A DNA stretch of 64,000 nt from positions 2,728,001-2,792,000 of the forward strand of contig NZ_CP090376.1 in assembly GCF_022836875.1 (NCBI RefSeq), in the 5' to 3' direction. Shown here piece after piece: positions 1 to 11,085 of the stretch. Source of the stretch: Flavobacterium enshiense (GTDB taxonomy: Bacteria > Bacteroidota > Bacteroidia > Flavobacteriales > Flavobacteriaceae). The notes under the pieces are model-generated. The model was not told where the DNA came from, made no database searches, and worked only from the letters and a program-made list of their open reading frames with translations. Every line of letters begins with the position of its first letter. Within the stretch, counting starts at the first letter, position 1. The position numbers and the translations under genes were made by a program.

Positions 1-415
1 TAATAAACGTTTGCAATTTATCAATAGCTTTATCAGTATCTACCTGATCTAACGAATAAACCGGAGACAACATTGAATACGATTTAGCTGATAAAAAATA
101 AGCTTCCTCTCTGTGTGTACTTTTAGGGTATGTTGCAGCGAATGATTCAAACTGATAACCAGCCAAATAATACTGTTCTGTTTTATAATACGATTGTGCA
201 AACATGTAAAACAATTTTTCAGCCTGAGGCTTACCTCGGTTAGGACCTGCTATCTGCTCGAATAAACGGATGGCTTTTTCATATTTCCCTTTTTCGTATT
301 TCTGGGTTGCTATTTCATATTTATAAGCCAAATCCTCTGATTTTAAAGCTTTTTGATAAGGACTGCAAGAAACAAACAATACTGAAAAAAGTAAAAAATA
401 TAAAAATTTGTTCAT
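1..415 (-). CDS. bamD: Outer membrane protein assembly factor BamD (partial, N-terminal part)
   Basis: The start codon is at 415 and the gene runs off the left edge, leaving about 138 residues. The protein begins with a lipoprotein signal ending in LFVSC (lipidated Cys17), followed by TPR-like helical repeats (for example KAIRLFEQIAG and LFYMFAQSYYKTEQYYLAG). BamD is an inner-leaflet lipoprotein of the outer membrane that works with BamA in inserting beta-barrel proteins. The family match is from remembered sequence character and the Cys-plus-TPR layout; the C-terminal half is not visible. Confidence 0.85.
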   Translation of the reverse strand, partial: MNKFLYFLLFSVLFVSCSPYQKALKSEDLAYKYEIATQKYEKGKYEKAIRLFEQIAGPNRGKPQAEKLFYMFAQSYYKTEQYYLAGYQFESFAATYPKSTHREEAYFLSAKSYSMLSPVYSLDQVDTDKAIDKLQTFI

Positions 416-531
416 GTTTTTATTTTCGTTATTATGCCTCTACCCTCAATTTTCATTGATTTAAAAGCAACTGCAAAGTTAATTATTAATTATTGATAAC
501 AAAATCTTTTTTTTTTACGCTTAAAAAAACG

Positions 532-582
532 AAAGATGCCGGTTTAAAGGCATCTTTAGGCAAACGCTTTTTCAAAGCGTTT
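532..582 (-). terminator. Double hairpin terminator downstream of ferritin
   Basis: Two perfect stems lie between ferritin and bamD: AAACGCTTT/AAAGCGTTT (562-582) and AAAGATGCC/GGCATCTTT (532-557). On the minus strand the second stem is followed by a T-rich run, fitting a rho-independent terminator for the ferritin gene. Confidence 0.7.
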
Positions 583-593
583 TATTATACTTA

Positions 594-1100
594 TTAAGCT
601 CCGTTTCCGTTACCGCTAAAACTTTTCATATCATTATCAAACAGATACAAACCACCCTTATCATCACCAATCAGGTTTATTTTATCCAAAATCGTTCGAG
701 CCGTTGCTTCTTCTTCTATTTGTTCTGAAACATACCATTGTAAGAAATTATGCGTTGCATAATCGCGCTCTTCCAACGAAACATGTACTAATTCGTTAAT
801 GCTCGTTGAAACCATAACCTCATGCTCATACAATTGTGTAAACAGTGCTTTAAATGATGAACAATCTAACACCGGATGTAGTACCGCCGGGATTTCCGCT
901 TCTCCACCACGCTGATTGGCATACTTCACCAATTTAAGCATGTGCATACGCTCTTCATCTGACTGTTTGTACATAAATGCAGAAATACCTTCAAAGCCCT
1001 GAACTTCAGCCCAAGACGCCATTGCCAAATAAATTTGTGAAGAATCTGCCTCTACCTTAATCTGTTTATTAATCGCCTCCTGAATAGTTTTAGATAACAT
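594..1100 (-). CDS. ftnA: Ferritin (non-haem, FtnA type)
   Basis: The 168-residue protein has the normal ferritin length. The ferroxidase ligands are all in register with FtnA: Glu17, Glu50, His53, Glu94, Gln127 and Glu130, with Tyr24 also present. It should form the 24-subunit cytoplasmic iron-storage shell that oxidises Fe(II). The C-terminal tail (GNGNGA) is unusually small and Gly-rich. It is a stand-alone gene followed by a double-hairpin terminator at 532-582. Confidence 0.93.
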   Translation of the reverse strand: MLSKTIQEAINKQIKVEADSSQIYLAMASWAEVQGFEGISAFMYKQSDEERMHMLKLVKYANQRGGEAEIPAVLHPVLDCSSFKALFTQLYEHEVMVSTSINELVHVSLEERDYATHNFLQWYVSEQIEEEATARTILDKINLIGDDKGGLYLFDNDMKSFSGNGNGA

Positions 1101-1123
1101 AGCTGTACGGTTTTAATGTTTTG

Positions 1124-2005
1124 CTAATTTACAATTTTCTTTACAAAAGCATCAAGTCGATTTGCTAAATCTTCGTTAACGTTCACCAACGGTAAACGCA
1201 ATGTGTTCTCCGACAAGCCTAACGATTTGAAAATTTCTTTTATCCCTCCAGGATTTCCCTGTTCAAAAATCATATCAATACTGTCAGCCAATAAATAATG
1301 CAATTTATAAGCTTCGTCTACTTTTCTCTGTAATCCCAAACGAACCATCTCTGAGAATTCTTTCGGAAAACCTTCTCCGATAACCGAGATAACACCTGCC
1401 CCACCGGCCAAAACCATAGGAAGTGTAATCATGTCGTCTCCAGAAATCACAAGGAAATCCTTAGGTTTATCCTGAATTAGTTTCATCGCCTGAACAATAT
1501 CTCCCGCCGCTTCTTTAATCCCGATAACATTTTTAAAATCATTCGCCAGACGCATTACCGTTGAAGGCAACATATTACTCGCAGTTCTTCCAGGCACATT
1601 ATACAAAATTACAGGCAGCGGAGAAGCTTCTGCAACCATCTTGAAATGCTGATAAATCCCTTCCTGGGTAGGCTTATTATAATATGGAGAAACTGAAAGT
1701 AAAGCCGAAAAACCTGAAAAATCTCTAGTCTTTAACTCCTCAACCACTTTCGCTGTATTATTTCCTCCAACACCTAAAACCAACGGCAATCTTCCGTTGT
1801 TAGCCTCTTTAATGGTACTGATAACCAATTCTTTTTCTTCAGAACTAAGGGTTGCTGATTCGGCAGTGGTTCCCAGAACAACCAAATATTCCACACCTCC
1901 GTCAATAACATAATTTACGATTCTTTTAAGCGCTTCTACGTCAACAGAAAAATCCTTTTTAAATGGGGTTACCAAAGCAACACCCGTTCCCATAAATGAT
2001 TGCAT
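1124..2005 (-). CDS. dapA: 4-hydroxy-tetrahydrodipicolinate synthase
   Basis: The 293-residue protein condenses pyruvate with aspartate semialdehyde at the start of the diaminopimelate/lysine pathway. Visible motifs are the GTT loop (residues 45-47), the YNVPGRT segment with Tyr135 and Arg140, and the Schiff-base lysine in IGIKEAAGD (Lys164). Its length is normal for the DHDPS family. It lies 2 bp downstream of the DUF6913-like gene on the same strand, so the two are probably co-transcribed. Confidence 0.96.
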   Translation of the reverse strand: MQSFMGTGVALVTPFKKDFSVDVEALKRIVNYVIDGGVEYLVVLGTTAESATLSSEEKELVISTIKEANNGRLPLVLGVGGNNTAKVVEELKTRDFSGFSALLSVSPYYNKPTQEGIYQHFKMVAEASPLPVILYNVPGRTASNMLPSTVMRLANDFKNVIGIKEAAGDIVQAMKLIQDKPKDFLVISGDDMITLPMVLAGGAGVISVIGEGFPKEFSEMVRLGLQRKVDEAYKLHYLLADSIDMIFEQGNPGGIKEIFKSLGLSENTLRLPLVNVNEDLANRLDAFVKKIVN

Positions 2006-2007
2006 TT

Positions 2008-2526
2008 TTATACTTTGTTTAAAATTTTTAAATATTTGAATAACTCGGAAACAAATTCCTGATGTTTTTCCGCCTCGGTTCCTATCATAAAACTGTTCAG
2101 TCGTTTATCTATTGTGGAAAATCCAACCTTAAACCCCGCTTTTGACTGTAACGTAACCAATTTAAGTATCGGTTTTTCGACATCATAATAGCTGATCAGC
2201 ATATCAACCGGTTTCTGAATAAAATCAGATACTTCTTTTTTTTGAAATTCCCCTTTAAATGAAACATTTCTTCTGGAGAAAAAAGGATTTTCAAAAGTTT
2301 CCTTTTTTTTAACCTGATCCTTATATATCAAAACATCAATCGCGTTCCGAGGAATACCTCCGGCAACGAGTCCCTCAATCAGTTCACTTTCTTTTGTAAA
2401 ATAACTCTCGTCAATAAGTAATCCGACAGTCTGTATTTTTTCCTGAATAACATCCGGCTTATAATTTAACAAGGATTTTTTAATCAAATTTTTAATCACA
2501 AAATCCTTCATAAATCTTAAAAACAT
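2008..2526 (-). CDS. DUF6913-like conserved Bacteroidota protein
   Basis: The product is a 172-residue cytoplasmic protein with no signal or membrane segment. It begins MFLRFMKDF (Met6 is an alternative start) and has a Rossmann-like pattern of alternating strands and helices ([25 protein letters not shown]). Similar proteins sit next to dapA in flavobacteria; I recall the family as DUF6913 but cannot verify this here. The function is unknown. Confidence 0.6.
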   Translation of the reverse strand: MFLRFMKDFVIKNLIKKSLLNYKPDVIQEKIQTVGLLIDESYFTKESELIEGLVAGGIPRNAIDVLIYKDQVKKKETFENPFFSRRNVSFKGEFQKKEVSDFIQKPVDMLISYYDVEKPILKLVTLQSKAGFKVGFSTIDKRLNSFMIGTEAEKHQEFVSELFKYLKILNKV

Positions 2527-2574
2527 AGTAATTTTACTTAAAATACGTATTAAACTAACTAAGACACATTACGG

Positions 2575-3357
2575 ATGGTAAAGTTAAGAAAGTATTACCG
2601 TTTTAGCACATTATTTATTACAGCTTTTTCGGTTTTTTTGTTGATTTCCTGTGGTGGAAACAAATACTATAATTCCAAAATTGAAGGAAAACAAATTGCC
2701 ATTACCGAGCAGACCGGCGAAGTAGCAGCGATTGACAATTTTATAAAACCCTACCGCGAACATATCGACAAGGAACTTGACAGTGTTTTGGCGTATGCCC
2801 CGGAAACGTTAGACAAAAGCAAAGGAGAATGGCAAACGACCATCGGAAATCTGATGGCAGACATGACTGTTGAAATGGTAAATCCCATTTTTGAATCCCG
2901 TGAAAATAAAAACATCGATATCTGTCTTTTGAACCATGGCGGTATCCGTGCCGTTTTACCAAAAGGAGATGTAACAATCCGAACTGCTTATGAAATAATG
3001 CCTTTTGATAACAGCGTAGTGATTGTTGAACTCAAAGGAACCGAAATCCGCGAAATGGCCAACTATATCTTGAAAGAGAAAAAACCACATCCTCTTAATG
3101 GATTGAAAATTGTTGCAGATAAAAACTCCATGACAGTTAAATCTTTGACTGTAAACGAAAAGCCTCTTGAAGATTCTAAAACATATTATGTGGTTACATC
3201 TGATTATTTGTCAAGCGGCGGAGACAACATGAATTTCTTTAAGAAATCGGAGAAATCACATGATATGAACTACAAACTAAGGCATTTGATGATCGATTAC
3301 TTCAAAAAAGTAGATACAATCCCAGTAATTACCTCAAAAAGAATTATCCAGGAATAA
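2575..3357 (+). CDS. 5'-nucleotidase C-terminal domain lipoprotein
   Basis: The product is 260 residues. It has a lipoprotein signal (LLISCGGN, Cys26) followed by a 5_nucleotid_C domain, recognised by NHGGIRAVLPKG, the NGLKIVADK segment and VTSDYLSSGGDNM near the end. This domain binds the nucleoside of the substrate in UshA-type enzymes. The metallophosphatase half is encoded separately by the next gene, 11 bp downstream, so the pair appears to be a split 5'-nucleotidase acting outside the inner membrane. Divergent from the dapA operon. Confidence 0.88.
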   Translation: MVKLRKYYRFSTLFITAFSVFLLISCGGNKYYNSKIEGKQIAITEQTGEVAAIDNFIKPYREHIDKELDSVLAYAPETLDKSKGEWQTTIGNLMADMTVEMVNPIFESRENKNIDICLLNHGGIRAVLPKGDVTIRTAYEIMPFDNSVVIVELKGTEIREMANYILKEKKPHPLNGLKIVADKNSMTVKSLTVNEKPLEDSKTYYVVTSDYLSSGGDNMNFFKKSEKSHDMNYKLRHLMIDYFKKVDTIPVITSKRIIQE

Positions 3358-3368
3358 AAAATTGTACG

Positions 3369-4301
3369 ATGAAAAGAAGAGCTTTTTTAAAAAATACCGT
3401 AGCAAGTTCAGCACTGTTAACCTTGGGAGGATTATCATTGAGCAGTTTCGATACCCCGGATTTGATATCGGTTAAAACCAAAAAACTGACCATACTTCAC
3501 ACCAATGATGTTCACAGCCACATCGACCCTTTTCCCGTCACTGATCCAAAAAATCCAAATCTGGGAGGCGTGGCAAGAAGAGCTGCGATCATAGAAAAAA
3601 TACGAAAAGAAGAAGAAAATGTACTTCTGCTTGACGCAGGTGATATTTTTCAGGGAACCCCTTATTTCAATTACTATGGTGGCGAGTTGGAATTCAGATT
3701 AATGAGTATGCTTCAATATGATGTCGCCACTATGGGCAACCACGATTTCGATAATGGTTTAGATGGTTTTTACGCTCAACTGCCTCATGCAAAATTTGAC
3801 TTTGTTTCTGCCAATTATGATTTTAAAAACACCATTCTGAACGGTCTTGTAAAACCATATAAAATCCTGCATAAAGACGGAATCAAGATTGGCATTTTCG
3901 GACTAGGGATTGAATTACAGGGATTGGTGAATAAACAACTTTACAAAGAAACTATTTATAACAACCCAGTAGAAATCGCCCAAGATATGACGCGCATCCT
4001 GAAACAGGAAAACAACTGTGACCTGATTATCTGCTTATCACACTTAGGTTATAAGTATCCCAATAATCCCGAAAAAGTCTGTGATGTAACTGTTGCGCAA
4101 AAAACAAAAGATATCGACTTAATCATCGGCGGTCATACTCATACTTTTCTTGACAAACCGGTGATTGAAAAAAACATTGAAGGAAAAGAAGTTCTGATCA
4201 ATCAGGTAGGCTGTTACGGACTTAATTTAGGAAGGATTGATTTTTATTTCGACAAAAAGAACAAAGCAACATCAAATTCCGGCAGAAGCATTATAGTTTA
4301 G
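3369..4301 (+). CDS. 5'-nucleotidase metallophosphatase domain protein
   Basis: The product is 310 residues and starts with a twin-Lys/Arg leader (MKRRAFLKNT) resembling a Tat signal. The calcineurin-like metallophosphatase motifs are complete: LHTNDVHSH, GDIFQGTP, GNHDFDNG, SHLGY and GGHTHTF, which supply the two-metal site. Together with the preceding C-terminal-domain lipoprotein it should hydrolyse nucleotides outside the inner membrane. Its 3' end overlaps the convergent YhhN-like gene by 30 bp. Confidence 0.9.
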   Translation: MKRRAFLKNTVASSALLTLGGLSLSSFDTPDLISVKTKKLTILHTNDVHSHIDPFPVTDPKNPNLGGVARRAAIIEKIRKEEENVLLLDAGDIFQGTPYFNYYGGELEFRLMSMLQYDVATMGNHDFDNGLDGFYAQLPHAKFDFVSANYDFKNTILNGLVKPYKILHKDGIKIGIFGLGIELQGLVNKQLYKETIYNNPVEIAQDMTRILKQENNCDLIICLSHLGYKYPNNPEKVCDVTVAQKTKDIDLIIGGHTHTFLDKPVIEKNIEGKEVLINQVGCYGLNLGRIDFYFDKKNKATSNSGRSIIV

Positions 4302-4970
4302 TTGTTTCTTAGGACTTTTCATCATCAGCACGCTACGATAAAAAATATACTGCGAAACAGAGAAAGCAGCAATTATCATAGGTCTGAAAATCGGAATTGA
4401 AACATAATAAAAATCAACCGCCACTAAAAACTGCATAAAAGTCGCAATGATAACACTTATCAGGATATATGTATTCACTCTGTCGGTGTAGATAAAATAG
4501 TTAGCCATAACCAAACCACCTATCGCTATTACCAGCGCTCCGTTAATTATAAAGAAGATGTATGCCTGACCTAAACTATCACTTATAAGTTCAAGAACGG
4601 TTATCGACAACATCAAAAAAGGCAATGTTCCAATTATAAATGGTGTCGATGATGGAAACCTGAATTTTTTTATCAGCAAAAGAAATACAAAGAACCTGCT
4701 TAAAAAAGTATTGAAAGCCCCCACAACAAACATTGTTTTACCAGCATTTATAAAACAAATATTTGCAAGCCAAATAAAGAAAAGGGATAATACGAAATAA
4801 CGATTTATTTTAGTTTCGGTTCTAATATACATCAAAACCAATATAGGCATCAGCAATGGTTTAAAAACATATAACAAAGGAGAATACTTGAAATATTCAG
4901 CATAAACCAAAATTAAGCTTATAACCATATAAGCTAGCGCTAGTCCTTTTGTTAATTTATCTTTTTCCAT
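4272..4970 (-). CDS. YhhN-like (lysoplasmalogenase family) membrane protein
   Basis: The 232-residue integral membrane protein has about eight hydrophobic helices. It is the third member of a tandem set (5698-6414, 5004-5717, 4272-4970) with the same layout: an N-terminal LLMPILVLMYIRTE-type segment after two helices, then regularly spaced transmembrane segments. The YhhN/TMEM86 family includes lysoplasmalogenases; whether these Bacteroidota copies have that activity is inference. Convergent overlap of 30 bp with the nucleotidase gene. Confidence 0.65.
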   Translation of the reverse strand: MEKDKLTKGLALAYMVISLILVYAEYFKYSPLLYVFKPLLMPILVLMYIRTETKINRYFVLSLFFIWLANICFINAGKTMFVVGAFNTFLSRFFVFLLLIKKFRFPSSTPFIIGTLPFLMLSITVLELISDSLGQAYIFFIINGALVIAIGGLVMANYFIYTDRVNTYILISVIIATFMQFLVAVDFYYVSIPIFRPMIIAAFSVSQYIFYRSVLMMKSPKKQLNYNASAGI

Positions 4971-5003
4971 TTAGAAATCCATTCCTATTCTATTGCTTAG
5001 TTT

Positions 5004-5697
5004 CTAAATATAGCTATTATTACGATTTCTTTGTCTGCTTTTTTTCATCAGATAGTACTTGGTTAAATAATAATATGACAAAACCTGAGCTAAGTTATTC
5101 ACATACTCCAAAATCTCTATTTCAAAATAATCTTTTTTAAGAACGTAAAAAACATCAGAAATTATAAATGACAAACTCGCCAACAACATAAAGGTCGTAT
5201 ATCGTGACGGAAGCATAATATAGTTCCATGATGAAATAAAACCAATTAACACCAAAACAACTCCATAAATCACTAGTAACCAAACATATTCCATTCTGGA
5301 AGCCATCACAATATCCATTAAGCTAACCTGTAAAAAAACAAGCAAAAAAATACAAATCAGCAAAACAAGCAGGTGGGTCCTATTGACAAAATGATATCGT
5401 ATCCTTATAAAATCATCAAAAATTCCTTTGAAATAAATAAGATACCCCAAAAGAAAGAGCGATATAATTAACGGAAAAAAATTATGAGGATCAATAAGCG
5501 TAATCATATCACAAGCGAAAAACAAACTGACAATAGCCATGTAAACCCAATTCACTATCATCTTTTTTTCCTGCAAATAATAAAACACAATGGCCGGTAC
5601 AATAACAGGTTTTGAAATCAGCATCAACTCTGTATTATTAAGAATTACTGATAACATAAAAACGGCGCAAGCAATAAAATACAAAAGTAAAGCTGGC

Positions 5698-5717
<20 letters not shown>
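5004..5717 (-). CDS. YhhN-like membrane protein, second tandem copy
   Basis: The product is 237 residues with about eight predicted transmembrane helices. It shares with its neighbours the order of a KPxIxPAIxFYYLQE motif near residue 40 followed by FACDMITLID. Its start overlaps the 3' end of the upstream copy (5698-6414) by 20 bp, indicating translational coupling and tandem duplication. Diverged strongly from the other copies, so the duplication is old. Enzymatic role is unproven. Confidence 0.65.
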
Positions 5718-8428
<2,711 letters not shown>

Positions 8429-8488
8429 TTAGTTTTATGCAACTAATTTAAACCAATTTTTCGAATATCCTTTTTTAAAAGAGTAAAA

Positions 8489-8962
8489 CTATTGCTCTAA
8501 AATGCCGTTCATCTGTTCAAACAATTCCCCTTGTGTAAAAATAGCTCCCTGCTGAATCAAATTGAAGATTTCCATGTTACGATCATCTGCAAAAACTTTT
8601 TGACCACGCTGAATTTCAACATTATCTGTAAACAAATTATCGCTCAACCATTGCAAACCCTCTTTTTTAAGCAGATCCACTTCCGGTATCAGGGAACGAA
8701 TAATAATCGTCATCATATGAATCTCCGTACAGTGGAAAAGGAAAATATAATTTTTAGAATAATGCTCCAGATACTTCGCATTACCCAAAACCCCTTCCCA
8801 AATCAAATCAGAGAAAACATCAATTTCCTGTTCAGCCACTTCCGGTGTTTTATTCTTGATGGTATCCCATTCACTTTTGTCAATAGACTGTGAGGCCAGA
8901 AAGTTAATAAATTCCGGATGCAGTTCTTCCAGTTGTTCCTTTGTAAGACGTGTATATTTCAT
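8489..8962 (-). CDS. DUF6495-like conserved Bacteroidota protein
   Basis: The 157-residue acidic cytoplasmic protein starts MKYTRLTKEQLEELHPEF, which I recognise as the N-terminus of a conserved Bacteroidetes family (recalled as DUF6495). It has no signal peptide or membrane helix. The function is unknown. It lies between ligA and rplI, separated from rplI by a terminator. Confidence 0.7.
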   Translation of the reverse strand: MKYTRLTKEQLEELHPEFINFLASQSIDKSEWDTIKNKTPEVAEQEIDVFSDLIWEGVLGNAKYLEHYSKNYIFLFHCTEIHMMTIIIRSLIPEVDLLKKEGLQWLSDNLFTDNVEIQRGQKVFADDRNMEIFNLIQQGAIFTQGELFEQMNGILEQ

Positions 8963-9014
8963 TTTGAATCCGAAGTGTTTGAATCGGGAAATCTAAAGTT
9001 ATAAATTTATAAAA

Positions 9015-9040
9015 AAAGTCCCGATTTACATCGGGACTTT
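9015..9040 (-). terminator. Rho-independent terminator of the rpsF-rpsR-rplI operon
   Basis: A perfect stem AAAGTCCCGAT/ATCGGGACTTT with a four-base loop and A/T runs on both sides lies 21 bp after the rplI stop. It can work in both directions. Confidence 0.85.
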
Positions 9041-9060
9041 TCTATTTATCTTTTCAAAAA

Positions 9061-9504
9061 TTAAGCTTGTTCAGCGATAATTTCGTAAGCTAATTCAACT
9101 ATTACATCACGGTGTAAACGAACTGAAGCAGTGTATTTACCAGTACGTTTAACGATACCTGAAGTGATGAATTTTTTGTCGATAGATTGACCGTTTTTCT
9201 CTAAAATTTGAGCGATGTCAGCATTAGTAACTGATCCGAATAATTTCTCACCACCAGCTTTAGCAATAATTTTGATATCTAAAGCTTTTAAAGCCTCACC
9301 GATAGCTTTTGCATCAGCAACAATTTTAGCCTCTTTGTGTGCTTTTTGTTTTAGGTTTTCAGCCAAAACTTTTTTAGCAGAAGGCGTAGCTAAAATAGCA
9401 AAACCTTGAGGGATTAAGAAGTTACGACCGTAACCTGGTTTTACAGATACTACATCATCTTTAAATCCTAAATTCTGAACGTCTTGTTTTAAAATAAGTT
9501 CCAT
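9061..9504 (-). CDS. rplI: 50S ribosomal protein L9
   Basis: The 147-residue protein starts MELILKQDVQNLGFKDDVV and contains the L9 signature GYGRNFLIPQGFA, then a long linking helix and a C-terminal domain. It binds 23S rRNA near the base of the L1 stalk. It is the last gene of the rpsF-rpsR-rplI operon, followed by a strong terminator. Confidence 0.98.
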   Translation of the reverse strand: MELILKQDVQNLGFKDDVVSVKPGYGRNFLIPQGFAILATPSAKKVLAENLKQKAHKEAKIVADAKAIGEALKALDIKIIAKAGGEKLFGSVTNADIAQILEKNGQSIDKKFITSGIVKRTGKYTASVRLHRDVIVELAYEIIAEQA

Positions 9505-9570
9505 GTTGTTGTCCTTATATTTTAGAAGTTAGGTTCCATTTGATCGGAAACCAACAACTGTAATTTTTAA

Positions 9571-9867
9571 TTATTTTAATAAATCGGCCACGTATGGCAT
9601 TAAAGCTAAGTGACGAGCTCTCTTAACAGCTACAGACACTTTTCTTTGGTATTTTAATGAAGTTCCTGTTAAACGACGAGGAAGAATTTTCCCTTGCTCG
9701 TTAACGAATTTCAATAAGAAATCTGCATCTTTATAATCGATATATTTGATTCCAGATTTTTTGAAACGACAATACTTTTTAGTTTTGTTAGTTTCTATAT
9801 TTAAAGGCGTTAGATATCTGATATCTCCGTCTTTTTTTCCTGAAGCGGATTGTTGTAAAGTTGCCAT
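9571..9867 (-). CDS. rpsR: 30S ribosomal protein S18
   Basis: The 98-residue protein has the S18 core: [37 protein letters not shown] and [10 protein letters not shown]. The N-terminal extension is typical of Bacteroidota. It binds as a heterodimer with S6 on the 30S platform, matching its position 5 bp after rpsF. Confidence 0.98.
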   Translation of the reverse strand: MATLQQSASGKKDGDIRYLTPLNIETNKTKKYCRFKKSGIKYIDYKDADFLLKFVNEQGKILPRRLTGTSLKYQRKVSVAVKRARHLALMPYVADLLK

Positions 9868-9872
9868 AATAA

Positions 9873-10214
9873 TTATGCTTTAGCTGCTTTTAATTTTGCT
9901 CTTCTTCTTTCTGCCCAAGCTACCGCGTGTTTGTCTAAACTTACAGTTAAGAAACGCATAACTCTTTCGTCACGTCTGAATTCAGTTTCCAAAGCGATTA
10001 AAATCTCTCCAGATACTTTGAATTCGAACAAATGGTAAAAACCACTTTTCTTGTGTTGGATTTCGTAAGCCATTTTCTTTAAGCCCCAATCCTCTTTTGA
10101 TACCATCTCTGCTCCTTTAGAAGTAAGAAAATCTTCAAACTTGCTAACTGTTTCCTTTACCTGTTGTTCAGATAAAACGGGATTCAAGATGAAAACAGTT
10201 TCATAATGATTCAT
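9873..10214 (-). CDS. rpsF: 30S ribosomal protein S6
   Basis: The 113-residue protein starts [19 protein letters not shown], the classical S6 N-terminus, and keeps the [12 protein letters not shown] segment used in S18 binding. First gene of the S6-S18-L9 operon. Confidence 0.98.
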   Translation of the reverse strand: MNHYETVFILNPVLSEQQVKETVSKFEDFLTSKGAEMVSKEDWGLKKMAYEIQHKKSGFYHLFEFKVSGEILIALETEFRRDERVMRFLTVSLDKHAVAWAERRRAKLKAAKA

Positions 10215-10386
10215 AGTAAAAATATTTATTTGTTATAAAATTGGGTGCAAAAATAGCGATTTATATTTAACCCGCAATACCATTTTAGGTATTTTAGACG
10301 AAATGCAACTTTTTCACATATTTCCTTTGGATATTGAAACAATTTAATTATTTTTATTTCGATAATAATTCTTAACCACTAAGCTT

Positions 10387-11085
10387 ATGAAAATAAATTG
10401 TATAGTAGTTGATGATAGTAGCATCCAAAGATTGACAATTACCAAACTGGTAAACGACAACCCAAATCTGGAGCTTGTAGGCGAATTTTCTAATGCTGTG
10501 GAAGCCAAAAACTGTATCACAAACAAGAATGTGGATTTGGTTTTTTTAGACATCGAAATGCCTGTCATAAATGGTTTTGACCTACTGGACGGTTTAAAAG
10601 CAAAACCACAGGTAATTTTCATTACCTCCAAGGCCGAGTATGCGGTAAAAGCATTTGATTATGCCGCGACGGATTACCTTCACAAACCAATTACACGAGA
10701 ACGCTTTGCCCAGGCAGTAAAAAAAGCCATTAGCATGATCTCGTTAAGTAAAGAAAACGGCGGTGAAGAAGAAAGCCCACACATCTTTATCAAGAGCAAC
10801 CTGAAAAAACTGAAAATTTACATTTCACGAATCAAATGGATAGAAGCTTACGGCGATTACGTTAAAGTAATTACCGAAGAAGACAACCACCTGGTTCTAT
10901 CAACCATGAAAGCCTTTGAAAACGAATTACCCAAAGAAAAATTTATCCGTGTTCACAAATCCTTTATTGTAAACATTGATAAAATTGAAAAATTCAACAG
11001 CAAATTTGCAGAAATCGGCACGAATAAAATTCCGTTGAGCCGTAACAAAAAAGAAGACCTGGTAAAAGCTATTGAAAACGGTTAA
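10387..11085 (+). CDS. LytTR-family response regulator
   Basis: The 232-residue protein has an N-terminal receiver domain (acidic pair Asp9-Asp10, phospho-acceptor Asp55 in FLDIEMP, conserved Lys in YLHKPIT) and a C-terminal LytTR DNA-binding domain (about residues 130-230, with the WIEAYGDYVKV and FIRVHKSFIVN motifs). It should activate or repress promoters carrying direct repeats when phosphorylated. No sensor kinase lies next to it, so its partner is encoded elsewhere. It converges on priA with a 4-bp overlap. Confidence 0.9.
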   Translation: MKINCIVVDDSSIQRLTITKLVNDNPNLELVGEFSNAVEAKNCITNKNVDLVFLDIEMPVINGFDLLDGLKAKPQVIFITSKAEYAVKAFDYAATDYLHKPITRERFAQAVKKAISMISLSKENGGEEESPHIFIKSNLKKLKIYISRIKWIEAYGDYVKVITEEDNHLVLSTMKAFENELPKEKFIRVHKSFIVNIDKIEKFNSKFAEIGTNKIPLSRNKKEDLVKAIENG